From: Winogradskya consettensis
Lineage (GTDB): Bacteria; Actinomycetota; Actinomycetes; Mycobacteriales; Micromonosporaceae
Length of the DNA stretch: 64,000 nucleotides
NCBI RefSeq assembly: GCF_018332715.1
Contig: NZ_BOQP01000039.1
Span: forward strand, 62,001 to 126,000
Direction of reading: 5' to 3'
This document shows, piece by piece, positions 30,364 through 38,358 of this stretch. A program made the translations under genes and the position numbers. Numbering within the stretch: the stretch's first letter is position 1; every line of letters begins with the position of its first letter. The notes under the pieces were generated by a model that saw nothing but the letters and a program-made list of their open reading frames with translations, had not been told where the DNA came from and did no database searches.

Positions 30364-30957
30364 TCAGGCGGCGGTCTCGCCCGGCTGTGGGGCTTCCTCC
30401 GCGGCCCGGGCGCGACGCTTGTTGATCAGGCTGACCGTCTGGCCGACGATCACGACCAGGATGATCGCGGCCAGCACGCCCTGCCACGGCTTCGGGAAGA
30501 TCGAGCCGCCCGCGACACCGATGCCCGCGTAGACCGCGGACCACAGCAGGCAGGCCGGGGCATTGGCGACCACGAAGGTGCGCCACGGCAGCCCCAGGAA
30601 CGCCGCCGCGAGCAGCACCGGCACGCGACCACCGGGCAGCAACCGTGAGACGAGCAGGACCGGCACCTGACTCTTGCTCAGCCGCTCCTTGACCGCTGCC
30701 AGATGCTCCTCGTCGCGGAGCCAGCGCAGACGGCGGGCCAGTGACTCACCACCGGTGCGGCACATCGCGTACATCACGAGGTCGCCCACGTAAGCACCCG
30801 CCGCGCCGGCAGCGATGGTCAGGACGATGAGCAGCGGATGTTGATGAAAGGCGAGGGCAGCCGCGCCGCTGACCGCAGCCCCGGTGGGCACGATCGGCAC
30901 GATCGCACCGAACGCGACGACGAGGAACAGCCACCCCAGAGCACCGAGCTCGGTCAC
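30364..30957 (-). CDS. DedA/VTT-family membrane protein
   Basis: A 197-aa inner-membrane protein of the DedA family, linked to lipid flipping and envelope homeostasis. It has the SRLLPGGRVPVLLAAAFLGLPWRTF segment with the conserved Arg and Gly, and the GAAGAYVGDLVMYAMCRTGG region with the membrane-embedded Asp. About five hydrophobic stretches are seen. The GTG start overlaps the stop of a 29-codon mini-frame (GTGA), which chains it to the metallo-hydrolase gene upstream. A serine hydrolase ends on the other strand one base away. Confidence 0.9.
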   Translation of the reverse strand: MTELGALGWLFLVVAFGAIVPIVPTGAAVSGAAALAFHQHPLLIVLTIAAGAAGAYVGDLVMYAMCRTGGESLARRLRWLRDEEHLAAVKERLSKSQVPVLLVSRLLPGGRVPVLLAAAFLGLPWRTFVVANAPACLLWSAVYAGIGVAGGSIFPKPWQGVLAAIILVVIVGQTVSLINKRRARAAEEAPQPGETAA

Positions 30958-31122
30958 TCTGTCTCCTTTTGCGTGCCCTCGTGGCCCTCAGCGTCGCGGC
31001 CGTCGGTAAGCGCCGGACGGGGAGCTTCGGTGCAGTCGGTCACGCTGTCTCCTTTTGCGTGCCCTCGTGGCCCTCAGCGTCGCGGCCGTCGGTGAGCGCC
31101 GGACGGGGAGCTTCGGTGCAGT
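30951..31122 (-). repeat. 86-bp tandem duplication with coupled start/stop codons
   Basis: Copies 30951-31036 and 31037-31122 differ at only two positions (CACTCT/CACGCT and GGTAAG/GGTGAG). A third partial CGGTCACG follows at 31123. Each copy carries AAGGAG, a TGA stop and an overlapping GTG start, so the 86-bp period equals one 29-codon frame plus stop minus a 4-nt overlap. Confidence 0.93.
30954..31043 (-). CDS. mini-frame 2, 29 codons, coupled to DedA
   Basis: GTG at 31043 to TGA at 30954 encodes VTDCTEAPRPALTDGRDAEG and ends HEGTQKETE. Its stop overlaps the DedA start (GTGA), and AAGGAG near its end is the DedA ribosome-binding site. It differs from mini-frame 1 by its last residue. Whether the peptide has a role or only carries ribosomes to DedA is not visible. 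Confidence 0.45.
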   Translation of the reverse strand: MTDCTEAPRPALTDGRDAEGHEGTQKETE

Positions 31123-31129
31123 CGGTCAC
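31040..31129 (-). CDS. mini-frame 1, 29 codons, coupled to the metallo-hydrolase
   Basis: GTG at 31129 overlaps the stop of the metallo-hydrolase gene. The product, VTDCTEAPRPALTDGRDAEG ending HEGTQKETA, is a near-copy of mini-frame 2 and ends with the same AAGGAG and GTGA handover. It exists because of the 86-bp duplication. Confidence 0.45.
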   Translation of the reverse strand: MTDCTEAPRPALTDGRDAEGHEGTQKETA

Positions 31130-31902
31130 GCGGCAGGCTCGATCGTCAGGGACTCGCCGTGCGCGAGAACGCGGACGTGCGTGTCGGGGGAGGTCTGGGC
31201 GGCCATCCGGGCGAACTCGGTGCCCGGGTCGCGGAACAAGTGCGGGCGGATCCGGCCCATGCCGACCGGCCAGAACGTGCCGTAGTGCACCGGGACCGCC
31301 CACGCCGCCTTCACCCGCCGCAGCGCCTCGGCGCCGTCCGACGGGTCGAGGTGGCCCTCGGCGCCCAGCGTCGGACCCCAGCCGCCGACCGGGATCAGAG
31401 CCAGGTCGAGCGGGCCCAGGTTGCCCATGGCGTCGAACAGGCCGGTGTCGCCGCCGAACCAGGTGCGGGCAGCGCCCTCGATCACGAAGCCCATCGCCGG
31501 GGACCGCATCCGCGACCACGCGCCGCGGCCACCGTCGTGCGCGGCCTCGACGGCCTTCACGGTCACGGTGCCGACCGTTGTCTCCTCGCCGGGGACGAGC
31601 TCGACGCACCTGTCGGCGTACTTACCGCCCAGGCCCTTGGCCACGAACGTGGTGGCCCCACGGGGGACGATGAGCCACGGCTCGCCGGGGACCGCCTTGA
31701 TCGACGGCAGGTGGAAATGGTCCGCGTGCAGATGCGAGACGAGCACGGCGTCGGGCGCACCCGGCAGCGCCGGCCGACCGCCCGCCATCCGGCGCAGGTG
31801 GAAGAGGCGGTCGGTGAGCAACGGGTCGGTGAGCAGCGAGACTCCCGAGTCGGTCAGCCACGTCGTGCTGTGCCCCCACCAGGTGACACTCGTTTCGCTC
31901 AC
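31126..31902 (-). CDS. metallo-beta-lactamase-fold hydrolase (UlaG/NAPE-PLD-like)
   Basis: A 258-aa MBL-fold metal hydrolase. The zinc motif is VLVSHLHADHFHLPS, an upstream His sits in WWGHSTTWL, further ligands are in WFGGDTGLFD, and VPVHYGTFWP closes the site. This branch (beta-lactamase_2/3 group) includes lactonases, N-acyl-phosphatidylethanolamine phospholipase D and UlaG. It heads a coupled chain with two mini-frames and DedA, which may place it in lipid metabolism. It starts at 31902, divergent from the diacylglycerol kinase gene. Confidence 0.88.
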   Translation of the reverse strand: MSETSVTWWGHSTTWLTDSGVSLLTDPLLTDRLFHLRRMAGGRPALPGAPDAVLVSHLHADHFHLPSIKAVPGEPWLIVPRGATTFVAKGLGGKYADRCVELVPGEETTVGTVTVKAVEAAHDGGRGAWSRMRSPAMGFVIEGAARTWFGGDTGLFDAMGNLGPLDLALIPVGGWGPTLGAEGHLDPSDGAEALRRVKAAWAVPVHYGTFWPVGMGRIRPHLFRDPGTEFARMAAQTSPDTHVRVLAHGESLTIEPAA

Positions 31903-32041
31903 GGTTCAACCGTACGGGACGGATCGTGGCGGGCCGTCGTGACGGTGCCGCGCAGGTGGGCGTACGTGAAATGGGTCTCCGCCATGCGACCTGAATTTCC
32001 CTCGGGTCGCCGTTGTCAACCCTGTCAGGCACACTGACGCC

Positions 32042-33016
32042 GTGACTGGACCGCGTTCTGCCGTAGTAGTGAACCCCGTGAAGGTTCCGGACCTCGACCT
32101 GCTGCGCCGCACCATCGTGGAGGGCCTCGCCACCAAGGGCTGGCCCGAGCCGATGTGGCTCGAGACCACGCCCGAGGACGCCGGCCGTGGCCAGGCCACC
32201 AAGGCGGTCGAGGCCGGCGCCGAGCTGGTCTTCGTCAGCGGCGGCGACGGCACGGTGATGGCCGTGGTCACCGCGCTCGCCGGCACGGACGTCGCGCTCG
32301 CCGTGCTGCCCGCGGGCACCGGCAACCTGCTCGCCACCAACCTCGGGCTCAGCACCGACGCGGCCACCGGCGTGCAGGTCGCGCTGGACGGCGGGCGCCG
32401 GCGCATCGACGTCGGCGTCGTCGAGGACCAGTGCTTCGCCGTGATGGCGGGGATGGGCTTCGACGCGCAGATGCTCGAGGGCACGTCCGAGACGGCCAAG
32501 AAGCACATCGGCTGGGTCGCGTACGTGGGCGGCGCCCTCAAGTACATCCGCGACAAGCCGATGAACCTGATCATCTCGCTGGACGGCAAGCCCGCGCTGC
32601 ACCGCCGCCCGCGCACGGTCATCGTCGGCAACGTCGGACGGCTGCAGGGTGGCGTACGGCTGCTCACCGAGGCCGACCCGGCGGACGGCAAGCTGGACAT
32701 CGCGATCCTCAGCCCGCGCAACCTCGCGCACTGGGCCGCGCTCGGCTGGGCCGTGGTCCGCCGCAGCGAGCGGGTCCCGCGGATGGAGACCTACACCGCC
32801 GCGAGCATCGAGATCCGCAGCGCCAAGCCGCAGCCGCGCCAGCTCGACGGGGACCTCATCGAGGCGGGCAAGAGCATGTCCATCTCAGTACGCCCGGGAG
32901 CGCTGCTGCTGTGTGTGCCGCAGCCCGACAGCGACCCGGATCTCGCCTACGACGCCAGTGCCGCCGAGCGCGCAGCGGAAGAGGTGCGCGCCGCAGCGGA
33001 GAAAGCTGCCGAGTGA
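32042..33016 (+). CDS. diacylglycerol/lipid kinase (DagK family)
   Basis: A 324-aa lipid kinase. The DAGK catalytic motif is LVFVSGGDGTVMAVV, followed by LPAGTGNLLATNLGL and the second-domain GMGFDAQML. Families of this kind phosphorylate diacylglycerol or related lipids to return them to phospholipid synthesis. Starting at GTG 32042, the stop overlaps the BrkB-like gene by 4 nt (GTGA). Together with PAP2 phosphatase and EEP genes downstream it forms a lipid-turnover group. Confidence 0.92.
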   Translation: MTGPRSAVVVNPVKVPDLDLLRRTIVEGLATKGWPEPMWLETTPEDAGRGQATKAVEAGAELVFVSGGDGTVMAVVTALAGTDVALAVLPAGTGNLLATNLGLSTDAATGVQVALDGGRRRIDVGVVEDQCFAVMAGMGFDAQMLEGTSETAKKHIGWVAYVGGALKYIRDKPMNLIISLDGKPALHRRPRTVIVGNVGRLQGGVRLLTEADPADGKLDIAILSPRNLAHWAALGWAVVRRSERVPRMETYTAASIEIRSAKPQPRQLDGDLIEAGKSMSISVRPGALLLCVPQPDSDPDLAYDASAAERAAEEVRAAAEKAAE

Positions 33017-34116
33017 GCAGCACGGAGCCCGTACCCGAGACCCGGACCATGTCCGGGGACGACCTCTCCGCCGATGACGCGTTCCTGGCGCTGCGCAACT
33101 ACGGCCGGTGGCCGCTGCTCCGGGACGCTTTCATCCGATTCCGGTACGGCGACGGCTTCAGCCACTCCCGCGCGCTCGGCTTCCAGCTGTGTCTTGCGAT
33201 CGTGCCGTTCCTCATCGCGCTCTCGGGTCTCGCCACCGACCTCGGCGCCGAGGAGGGTGGTCAGGTCGTCGCCGACACGGTGCTCGCGCTGACCCCCGGT
33301 GCGAGCGAGCCACTCGTGCGGGACCTGCTCAACGAGGACGACAAGACCGAGGACGCCGGCGAGCTGGCCCTGGCCCTCGGTCTGATCACCGGGCTGTTCG
33401 CGCTGACCAGCGCCATGGCCCAGATCGAGCGGGGCGCCAACCGGATCTACGGCGTCGAGCGGGACCGCAAGGTCTTCCCCAAATACGTACGTGCGGCGGT
33501 GCTGGCGCTGATCGCCGGCCTACCCGCCCTCTTCGGGTTCTTGTTACTGGCGGCCGGTCATGCCACCGGCGCCTCGATAGCCCGGTACACCGGCTGGGGT
33601 GAGGCCTGGGACATCACCTGGGACGTCGTCCGCTGGCCGGTCAGCCTCGGCCTGATCGTCTTCCCGGTCGGGCTGCTGTTCCGCCACTCGCCCCGGCGCC
33701 GCCAGCCGGGCCTCACCTGGCTGCTGTTCGGCGCGACCCTGTCCACGATCCTGTGGTGGCTGGCGAGCCTGGGCCTCGCCGGTTACATCCGGCTCAGCGA
33801 CGGCTTCAACGCGACGTACGGCCCCCTCACCGCGATCATGGCGTTGCTGCTCTGGGCCAATCTCACCGGCATCGCGATCTTCCTTGGGCTGGCCTTCGCG
33901 GCGCAGCTGGAGGCGCAGCGGGTCGGCGTGGTCCGCCCGGCGCAGCAGGACCGCTGGGAACCCGAAACCGACGACGACCTGCGGGTTGTCCCCGCACGCC
34001 GTGACCCCGGCCTGGACGCCGCCGTGCCGTCCGCCCACGACCCGTCCGTCGACCTCGGACCGCAGGCCGTACCCGGACAGCGTGAACCCGGTGTGAGCGC
34101 CGGCCCGACCGGGTAA
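33013..34116 (+). CDS. YihY/BrkB-family membrane protein
   Basis: A 367-aa inner-membrane protein with six hydrophobic segments. The family hallmarks are seen in RDAFIRFRYGDGFSHSRALGFQLCLAIVP split over TM1, GLFALTSAMAQIERGANRIYGVE, and SDGFNATYGPLTAIMALLLWAN. The C-terminal 65 residues are a charged, disordered cytosolic tail. The molecular role of the family is not settled. GTG at 33013 overlaps the kinase stop. A hairpin follows the gene. Confidence 0.92.
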   Translation: MSSTEPVPETRTMSGDDLSADDAFLALRNYGRWPLLRDAFIRFRYGDGFSHSRALGFQLCLAIVPFLIALSGLATDLGAEEGGQVVADTVLALTPGASEPLVRDLLNEDDKTEDAGELALALGLITGLFALTSAMAQIERGANRIYGVERDRKVFPKYVRAAVLALIAGLPALFGFLLLAAGHATGASIARYTGWGEAWDITWDVVRWPVSLGLIVFPVGLLFRHSPRRRQPGLTWLLFGATLSTILWWLASLGLAGYIRLSDGFNATYGPLTAIMALLLWANLTGIAIFLGLAFAAQLEAQRVGVVRPAQQDRWEPETDDDLRVVPARRDPGLDAAVPSAHDPSVDLGPQAVPGQREPGVSAGPTG

Positions 34117-34119
34117 GTC

Positions 34120-34143
34120 CCCGCTCGCCTACCAGCGAGCGGG
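34120..34143 (+). terminator. hairpin after the BrkB-like gene
   Basis: CCCGCTCGC (34120-34128), a 6-nt loop and GCGAGCGGG (34135-34143) form a perfect 9-bp stem 3 bp after the stop codon. The right arm GCGAGCGGG recurs at 34166-34174 directly before the next start, where it forms the ribosome-binding site, so the two could compete for pairing and regulate the PAP2 gene. Confidence 0.65.
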
Positions 34144-34181
34144 ACTGATCCCCCGCCGCCCATCAGCGAGCGGGAGTGATG

Positions 34182-35795
34182 ATGACCGATACGGCGACAA
34201 CGGCTGACGACGGCCGGGTGCACCGGAAAGCAGGCTGGGGGCCGCTGCGCCACTTCACCGAGCGCAGCGTGCTCGGTCTGCTGGCGGTGGTCGCGGGCGG
34301 CCTCGGCTTCGGGTTGCTCCTGCTGCTCGTCCGGTTGCACTGGACGCCGCTGCAGGACCTGGACCACTCGGTGGCGCAGGGCCTGAACAACTGGGTGGCA
34401 CCACACCCGCCGGTCGTCACCGTGCTGAAGGCGATCGCGCAGCTCGGTGGTCGCACGATCATGCTGTGGCTGGTCACGGTCGCGGTGGTGCTGCTGCTCA
34501 TCAGGCGGCGTACCCGGCTGGCGGTCTATCTGGTCGTGACCGGCATCGGCGCACTGCTGCTCGATCCCTCGCTCAAGGCACTCGTCGGCCGGCTGCGCCC
34601 GGTGGTGGACGTGCCGGTGGCGATCGCGCCCGGCAACAGCTTCCCCAGCGGGCACGCGCTCGGCTCGATGGTCGCGTACGGCGCATTGCTGCTCGTCTTC
34701 CTTCCCGCCGTGTCCCGGCGGTGGCGCAAGTTCGCGATCGGTCTCGTCGCCCTGATCGTCGTGGCGATCGGGTTCACCCGGATCTCGCTCGGCGTGCACT
34801 TCCTTTCCGATGTGCTCGCCGGGTGGCTGCTCGGGGCGGCTTGGCTGGGGGTCACCGCGTACGCCTTCCGGGTCTGGCGCCGGGAGACCGGTCAGCGCGT
34901 GCCGTCGCTGAGCGAGGGCCTCGAACCGGAGGCCGCGCACGACGTGAAGCCCGCCCCCGACGAGGACCACCTCCTGCCGCACCCCTGGGCCGGTGCCGCC
35001 GAGATCCTGGTCGGCTGGGTCCTCACGTTCGGTGTGCTCTTCGTCCTCGGCTGGGCCCTGACCAACCACACCGCCGGCACCTGGATCCAGTCCGTCGACG
35101 ACGGCGTCCCGCGCTGGCTCCAGACGTTCCGCACGCCTGCCCTCGACGACCTCAGCTACGGGTGGAGCAAGGCCGGCGACACCCACATGATCCTGCTGGT
35201 CTCGCTGGTCTTCTGCCCGCTCGTGGTCGCGTTGTGGCGGCGCTGGCGGCCGGTGCTGTTCGTGGTGCTCGCGATGTTCGGCGAGTTGACGCTCTTCCTC
35301 TCCGCCGCCGCCGCCGTGGGCCGTCCCCGGCCGCCGGTCGAGCACCTCGACGGCAAGCTGCCCACGTCGTCGTTCCCGTCGGGGCACATCGCCGCGACCA
35401 TGTGCCTCTACGTCGCGATCGCGGTGCTGGTCCTGCCCCGGGTCAAGGCCTGGTGGCGGTGGCTGTTCGTCGCGCTGGCGATCATCATGCCGACCGGGGT
35501 CGCGCTGTCGCGGATGTACCGCGGAATGCACCACCCGTCGGACGTCCTCGGCGCCGCCATCCTCACCGCCTGCTGGATCACCCTGCTGTGGTGGGTCATC
35601 AAGCCCAACGCCGACGTGACCGCGGGCAACGAGGCCGATGCCGGCGAGCTGGTGGAGGGCGACCAGGAGCACGAGCTGACCGGCGCTGCCGGCTCTCCTG
35701 CTGCTGCCGGCTCGCTGCGGGCTACAGGTTCTTCTTCCGGCTCGCCGCGGGCTGCCGCTGACGCGCCGGACGTCGACGCCAAGGTGACGCGGTGA
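34182..35795 (+). CDS. double PAP2-domain membrane phosphatase
   Basis: A 537-aa protein with two complete PAP2 (type 2 phosphatidic-acid phosphatase) units in tandem. Unit 1 has VGRLRPVVD, then NSFPSGHALGS and ISLGVHFLSDVLAG; unit 2 has VGRPRPPVE, TSSFPSGHIAATM and MYRGMHHPSDVLGA. Both keep the KxxxxxxRP-, PSGH- and SRxxxxxHxxxD-type catalytic residues in recognisable form. About twelve membrane helices are expected. Three successive starts (34176, 34179, 34182) are possible; 34182 has the best spacing from GCGGGAG. It overlaps the next gene by 4 nt. Most PAP2 proteins have one unit. Confidence 0.9.
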   Translation: MTDTATTADDGRVHRKAGWGPLRHFTERSVLGLLAVVAGGLGFGLLLLLVRLHWTPLQDLDHSVAQGLNNWVAPHPPVVTVLKAIAQLGGRTIMLWLVTVAVVLLLIRRRTRLAVYLVVTGIGALLLDPSLKALVGRLRPVVDVPVAIAPGNSFPSGHALGSMVAYGALLLVFLPAVSRRWRKFAIGLVALIVVAIGFTRISLGVHFLSDVLAGWLLGAAWLGVTAYAFRVWRRETGQRVPSLSEGLEPEAAHDVKPAPDEDHLLPHPWAGAAEILVGWVLTFGVLFVLGWALTNHTAGTWIQSVDDGVPRWLQTFRTPALDDLSYGWSKAGDTHMILLVSLVFCPLVVALWRRWRPVLFVVLAMFGELTLFLSAAAAVGRPRPPVEHLDGKLPTSSFPSGHIAATMCLYVAIAVLVLPRVKAWWRWLFVALAIIMPTGVALSRMYRGMHHPSDVLGAAILTACWITLLWWVIKPNADVTAGNEADAGELVEGDQEHELTGAAGSPAAAGSLRATGSSSGSPRAAADAPDVDAKVTR

Positions 35796-36574
35796 CGCTC
35801 AGACTGGTCACCTGGAACATCAAGACCGGCGGCTCCGGGGGCCGGCTCGACGCGGTCGTCGCGCTGCTGACCCGGGAGCGCCCGGACATCGTGGCACTGC
35901 AGGAGCTCCGCGACTTCCAGCGCCACGACCACCAGCGGATGCGCGAGGTGGCCGGCACCCTCGGCATGACGGCGGTTCTGGCCCCCTCGGCGTTCGGCCA
36001 GCCGGTCGCAGTCCTGGTCCGGCCACCCCTGACGATCACCCACCGGTCGGCCGTCCGCTGGCGCCTGCACCACGCCGCCGCCGCGGTGACGGTGCCGACC
36101 CCGGCGGGCCCGCTGACCGTCGTCAGCACCCACCTCAACCCGTTTCGCCCCTACCGCCGCCTGCGCGAGGCCTACTGGCTGGCCCACCGCTACCGGGCCC
36201 CGCTCACCCTGATCACCGGCGACCTCAACTCCCTCGACCCGCAGACCGGCCACAGCGAACGCCTGTCCCGCCTGCCCGACCTCTACCGCCGTCGCCACCT
36301 GGCCAGGGACGGCGGCCCCGACACGCGCGCGATCGCCGCGTTCCAGACGGCAGGCTTCACCGACCTCTGGCGTACGGCGGGTGAGGGCGACGGCCTGACC
36401 GTGCCGACCAGCAAGGGCGGCGGCCACGAGTTCTCCAACGCCGGCATGCGTCTCGACTACCTGCTGGCCCGCCCCGCCCTGGCCGCCCGAGCCACCCGGG
36501 CCCGGGTGATCCGCGGCGACGAGGCCGAATGGGCCTCCGACCACTACCCCCTGGCAGTGACCCTCGACCTCTGA
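35792..36574 (+). CDS. endonuclease/exonuclease/phosphatase (EEP) family enzyme
   Basis: A 260-aa metal-dependent phosphoesterase. It has RLVTWNIKTGG (Asn), VALQELRDF (metal-binding Glu), VVSTHLNPF, LITGDLNSLD and the final ASDHYPLAVTLDL (Asp-His). All catalytic positions are kept. With no signal peptide it should be cytosolic. Members include DNases, sphingomyelinases and inositol phosphatases; the coupling to a lipid phosphatase gene (GTGA overlap) favours a phospholipid or headgroup substrate, but that is inference. Confidence 0.88.
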   Translation: MTLRLVTWNIKTGGSGGRLDAVVALLTRERPDIVALQELRDFQRHDHQRMREVAGTLGMTAVLAPSAFGQPVAVLVRPPLTITHRSAVRWRLHHAAAAVTVPTPAGPLTVVSTHLNPFRPYRRLREAYWLAHRYRAPLTLITGDLNSLDPQTGHSERLSRLPDLYRRRHLARDGGPDTRAIAAFQTAGFTDLWRTAGEGDGLTVPTSKGGGHEFSNAGMRLDYLLARPALAARATRARVIRGDEAEWASDHYPLAVTLDL

Positions 36575-36630
36575 CCCCGGGATCCCCCGGGCCGGGATCC
36601 CCCGGGCCGGGGGATCAGTCTGGCCGGGGC
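36575..36630. terminator. self-complementary repeats between convergent genes
   Basis: The spacer holds CCGGGATCCCCCGGG twice in direct repeat, each copy able to fold on itself (CCGGG...CCCGG), then CCGGGGGATC. The dense hairpins between two convergent genes probably end transcription from both sides. Confidence 0.6.
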
Positions 36631-38226
36631 TCAGGCGTCGGCGACGACGCGGTCGCGGCCCTCGCGTTTGGCGACGTAGAGGTTGCGGTCGGCGAGGGAG
36701 AGCAGCGAGGACGGCGAGCCCCGGCCGTCGTCGGAGGTGGTGACCCCGATGCTGGTGGTGACCGCGAGCGATCCCGTGACCGGCTCCCACCCGTGGGAGC
36801 GGACGCGCAACCGGAGGCGTTCGCAGCGGGCGGCCGCCTCCACCGCGTCCGTGCCGGGCATGATCAGTACGAACTCCTCGCCGCCCATCCGCGCGGCGAT
36901 CATGGGGCCGCTGGCGGCCTCCAGCAGCAGCTGCGCGATGTGCTGCAGCACCGTGTCACCGGTGCTGTGCGACAGCGTGTCGTTGACCCGCTTGAAGTGG
37001 TCCAGATCGATCATGGCGACGGAGATCGGCGCGCGCCGCGACACGGCGTCGCCCAGCAGCGCGGGCAGGCGCTCGTTGACGTAACGCCGGTTGTAGAGAC
37101 CGGTCAGCGCGTCGCGGTGGGCCATCTCGCGGAAGTGCTCGCTGGCGCGGCGCGCTTCCGTCGCCTCGAAGACGGCCTGCAGCGCCCGGGCGCGGGCTTC
37201 ACGCTGGGCCGAGTGCAGGGCCGTTGCCGCCTTGTGGAAGGCGCGGTGCTCCTCGTAGGCGAGCTCGAACCGGCCCGTGGCCGCGTACAGTGCGGATTGT
37301 TCTTCCCGGGCCTGAGCGCGTACGCGATCGAGCCCGCGCTCCTCGGTGATCCGCACCGCGGCGTCGAGTGCCTCCTGGGCCGCGTCGAAGCGATGATCCA
37401 GCCGCCGCGCCTCGGCCAGGGTGAGCAGGCACACGGCCGGCGCGTCACCCTCGTGCACCTCGACCTTCGACTGGTTGTCGTCGAGCAGCACGTGCAGCGT
37501 TTCCTCGACCGCGTCGTAGTGGCCGCTCATCATCTCGATCCGCGCGATCGTGTCCAGCTCGAGCGCGCTGAAGTTGCGACCGCTGACCGCGAGGACGTCC
37601 CGCATCCGCGTCACGAGCTGCCGGGCGCCGACCTCGTCATCCTTCTCGAACGCGGTGTACGCCATGTTGTTGAGGATGTTCAGCGCCAGCTCGGCGTCGT
37701 GCGCGGCGGTGGCCAGGTGCAGCGCCTCCCGGAACCGCCGGGCGCCCTCCTCGATCGAGCCGGCCTCGTCGAGCGCCACCGCGAGCGTCATCAGGTGCCG
37801 GGCCCGCACGCTCGGCGGCTCTTCCTCGCTCAGATGCGAGTACGACTGCACGGCGTGGGTGAGCCCCTCGGACAGATCCCCGACCTGCCGGTAGAAGATC
37901 GACAGCACCCGGTGCACCCGCGCCAGCAGGAATGCGTGGTCGTGCTCCTGCGCCCAGGCGAGCACCTCGTGCGCCCAGCGCCCACCCCGCTCGGAGCGAC
38001 CCTCCCGCACGAAGACGTTCGCCCGCAGCAGCCGCGCCCGCATGAAAAGGTCATCGAACCCGAGCGAGGCGGCCCGCCGTTCCACGGTCGCGGCGGGCGC
38101 GAACACACTGCGAAACTTCGACGTGGGCCGCTGCTCGAGCTCGGCGACGGCAGCCTCGAGCCGGGCCCGCTCATCCACCGGAGAAACCACGGCGGAAGCC
38201 GGCGTAGCCGCTGTCTCCGTAGTCAT
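36631..38226 (-). CDS. TPR-containing diguanylate cyclase (GGDEF)
   Basis: A 531-aa cytosolic protein. Residues about 40-330 are helical TPR-like repeats (for example EGARRFREALHLATAAHDAELALNI in part). Residues about 365-525 are a GGDEF domain: HRDALTGLYNRRYVN, DLDHFKRVND and the active site RMGGEEFVLIMPG. GGEEF is an accepted active variant, so it should make cyclic di-GMP. No RxxD inhibitory site is evident ahead of it. The start at 38226 has GGGGA upstream. With the EAL enzyme at the window start, the organism both makes and destroys the messenger. Confidence 0.93.
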   Translation of the reverse strand: MTTETAATPASAVVSPVDERARLEAAVAELEQRPTSKFRSVFAPAATVERRAASLGFDDLFMRARLLRANVFVREGRSERGGRWAHEVLAWAQEHDHAFLLARVHRVLSIFYRQVGDLSEGLTHAVQSYSHLSEEEPPSVRARHLMTLAVALDEAGSIEEGARRFREALHLATAAHDAELALNILNNMAYTAFEKDDEVGARQLVTRMRDVLAVSGRNFSALELDTIARIEMMSGHYDAVEETLHVLLDDNQSKVEVHEGDAPAVCLLTLAEARRLDHRFDAAQEALDAAVRITEERGLDRVRAQAREEQSALYAATGRFELAYEEHRAFHKAATALHSAQREARARALQAVFEATEARRASEHFREMAHRDALTGLYNRRYVNERLPALLGDAVSRRAPISVAMIDLDHFKRVNDTLSHSTGDTVLQHIAQLLLEAASGPMIAARMGGEEFVLIMPGTDAVEAAARCERLRLRVRSHGWEPVTGSLAVTTSIGVTTSDDGRGSPSSLLSLADRNLYVAKREGRDRVVADA

Positions 38227-38358
38227 GGCGTCCCCGATCTCCCGGCCCGGCCCCCCGGTGAGGAACCTCGGCAACCCACGAAGATCGGACGCCACCCACG
38301 ATCGTTGAGGAATCAACCGGTTGAGATCGAGTGTCGCTCGTCTCAGCCGTTCAGCCGT

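Noticed and set aside
33783..35672. A 629-codon minus-strand frame
   Set aside because: It is antisense to BrkB and PAP2. His/Gln/Arg-rich low-complexity product, no recognisable domain.
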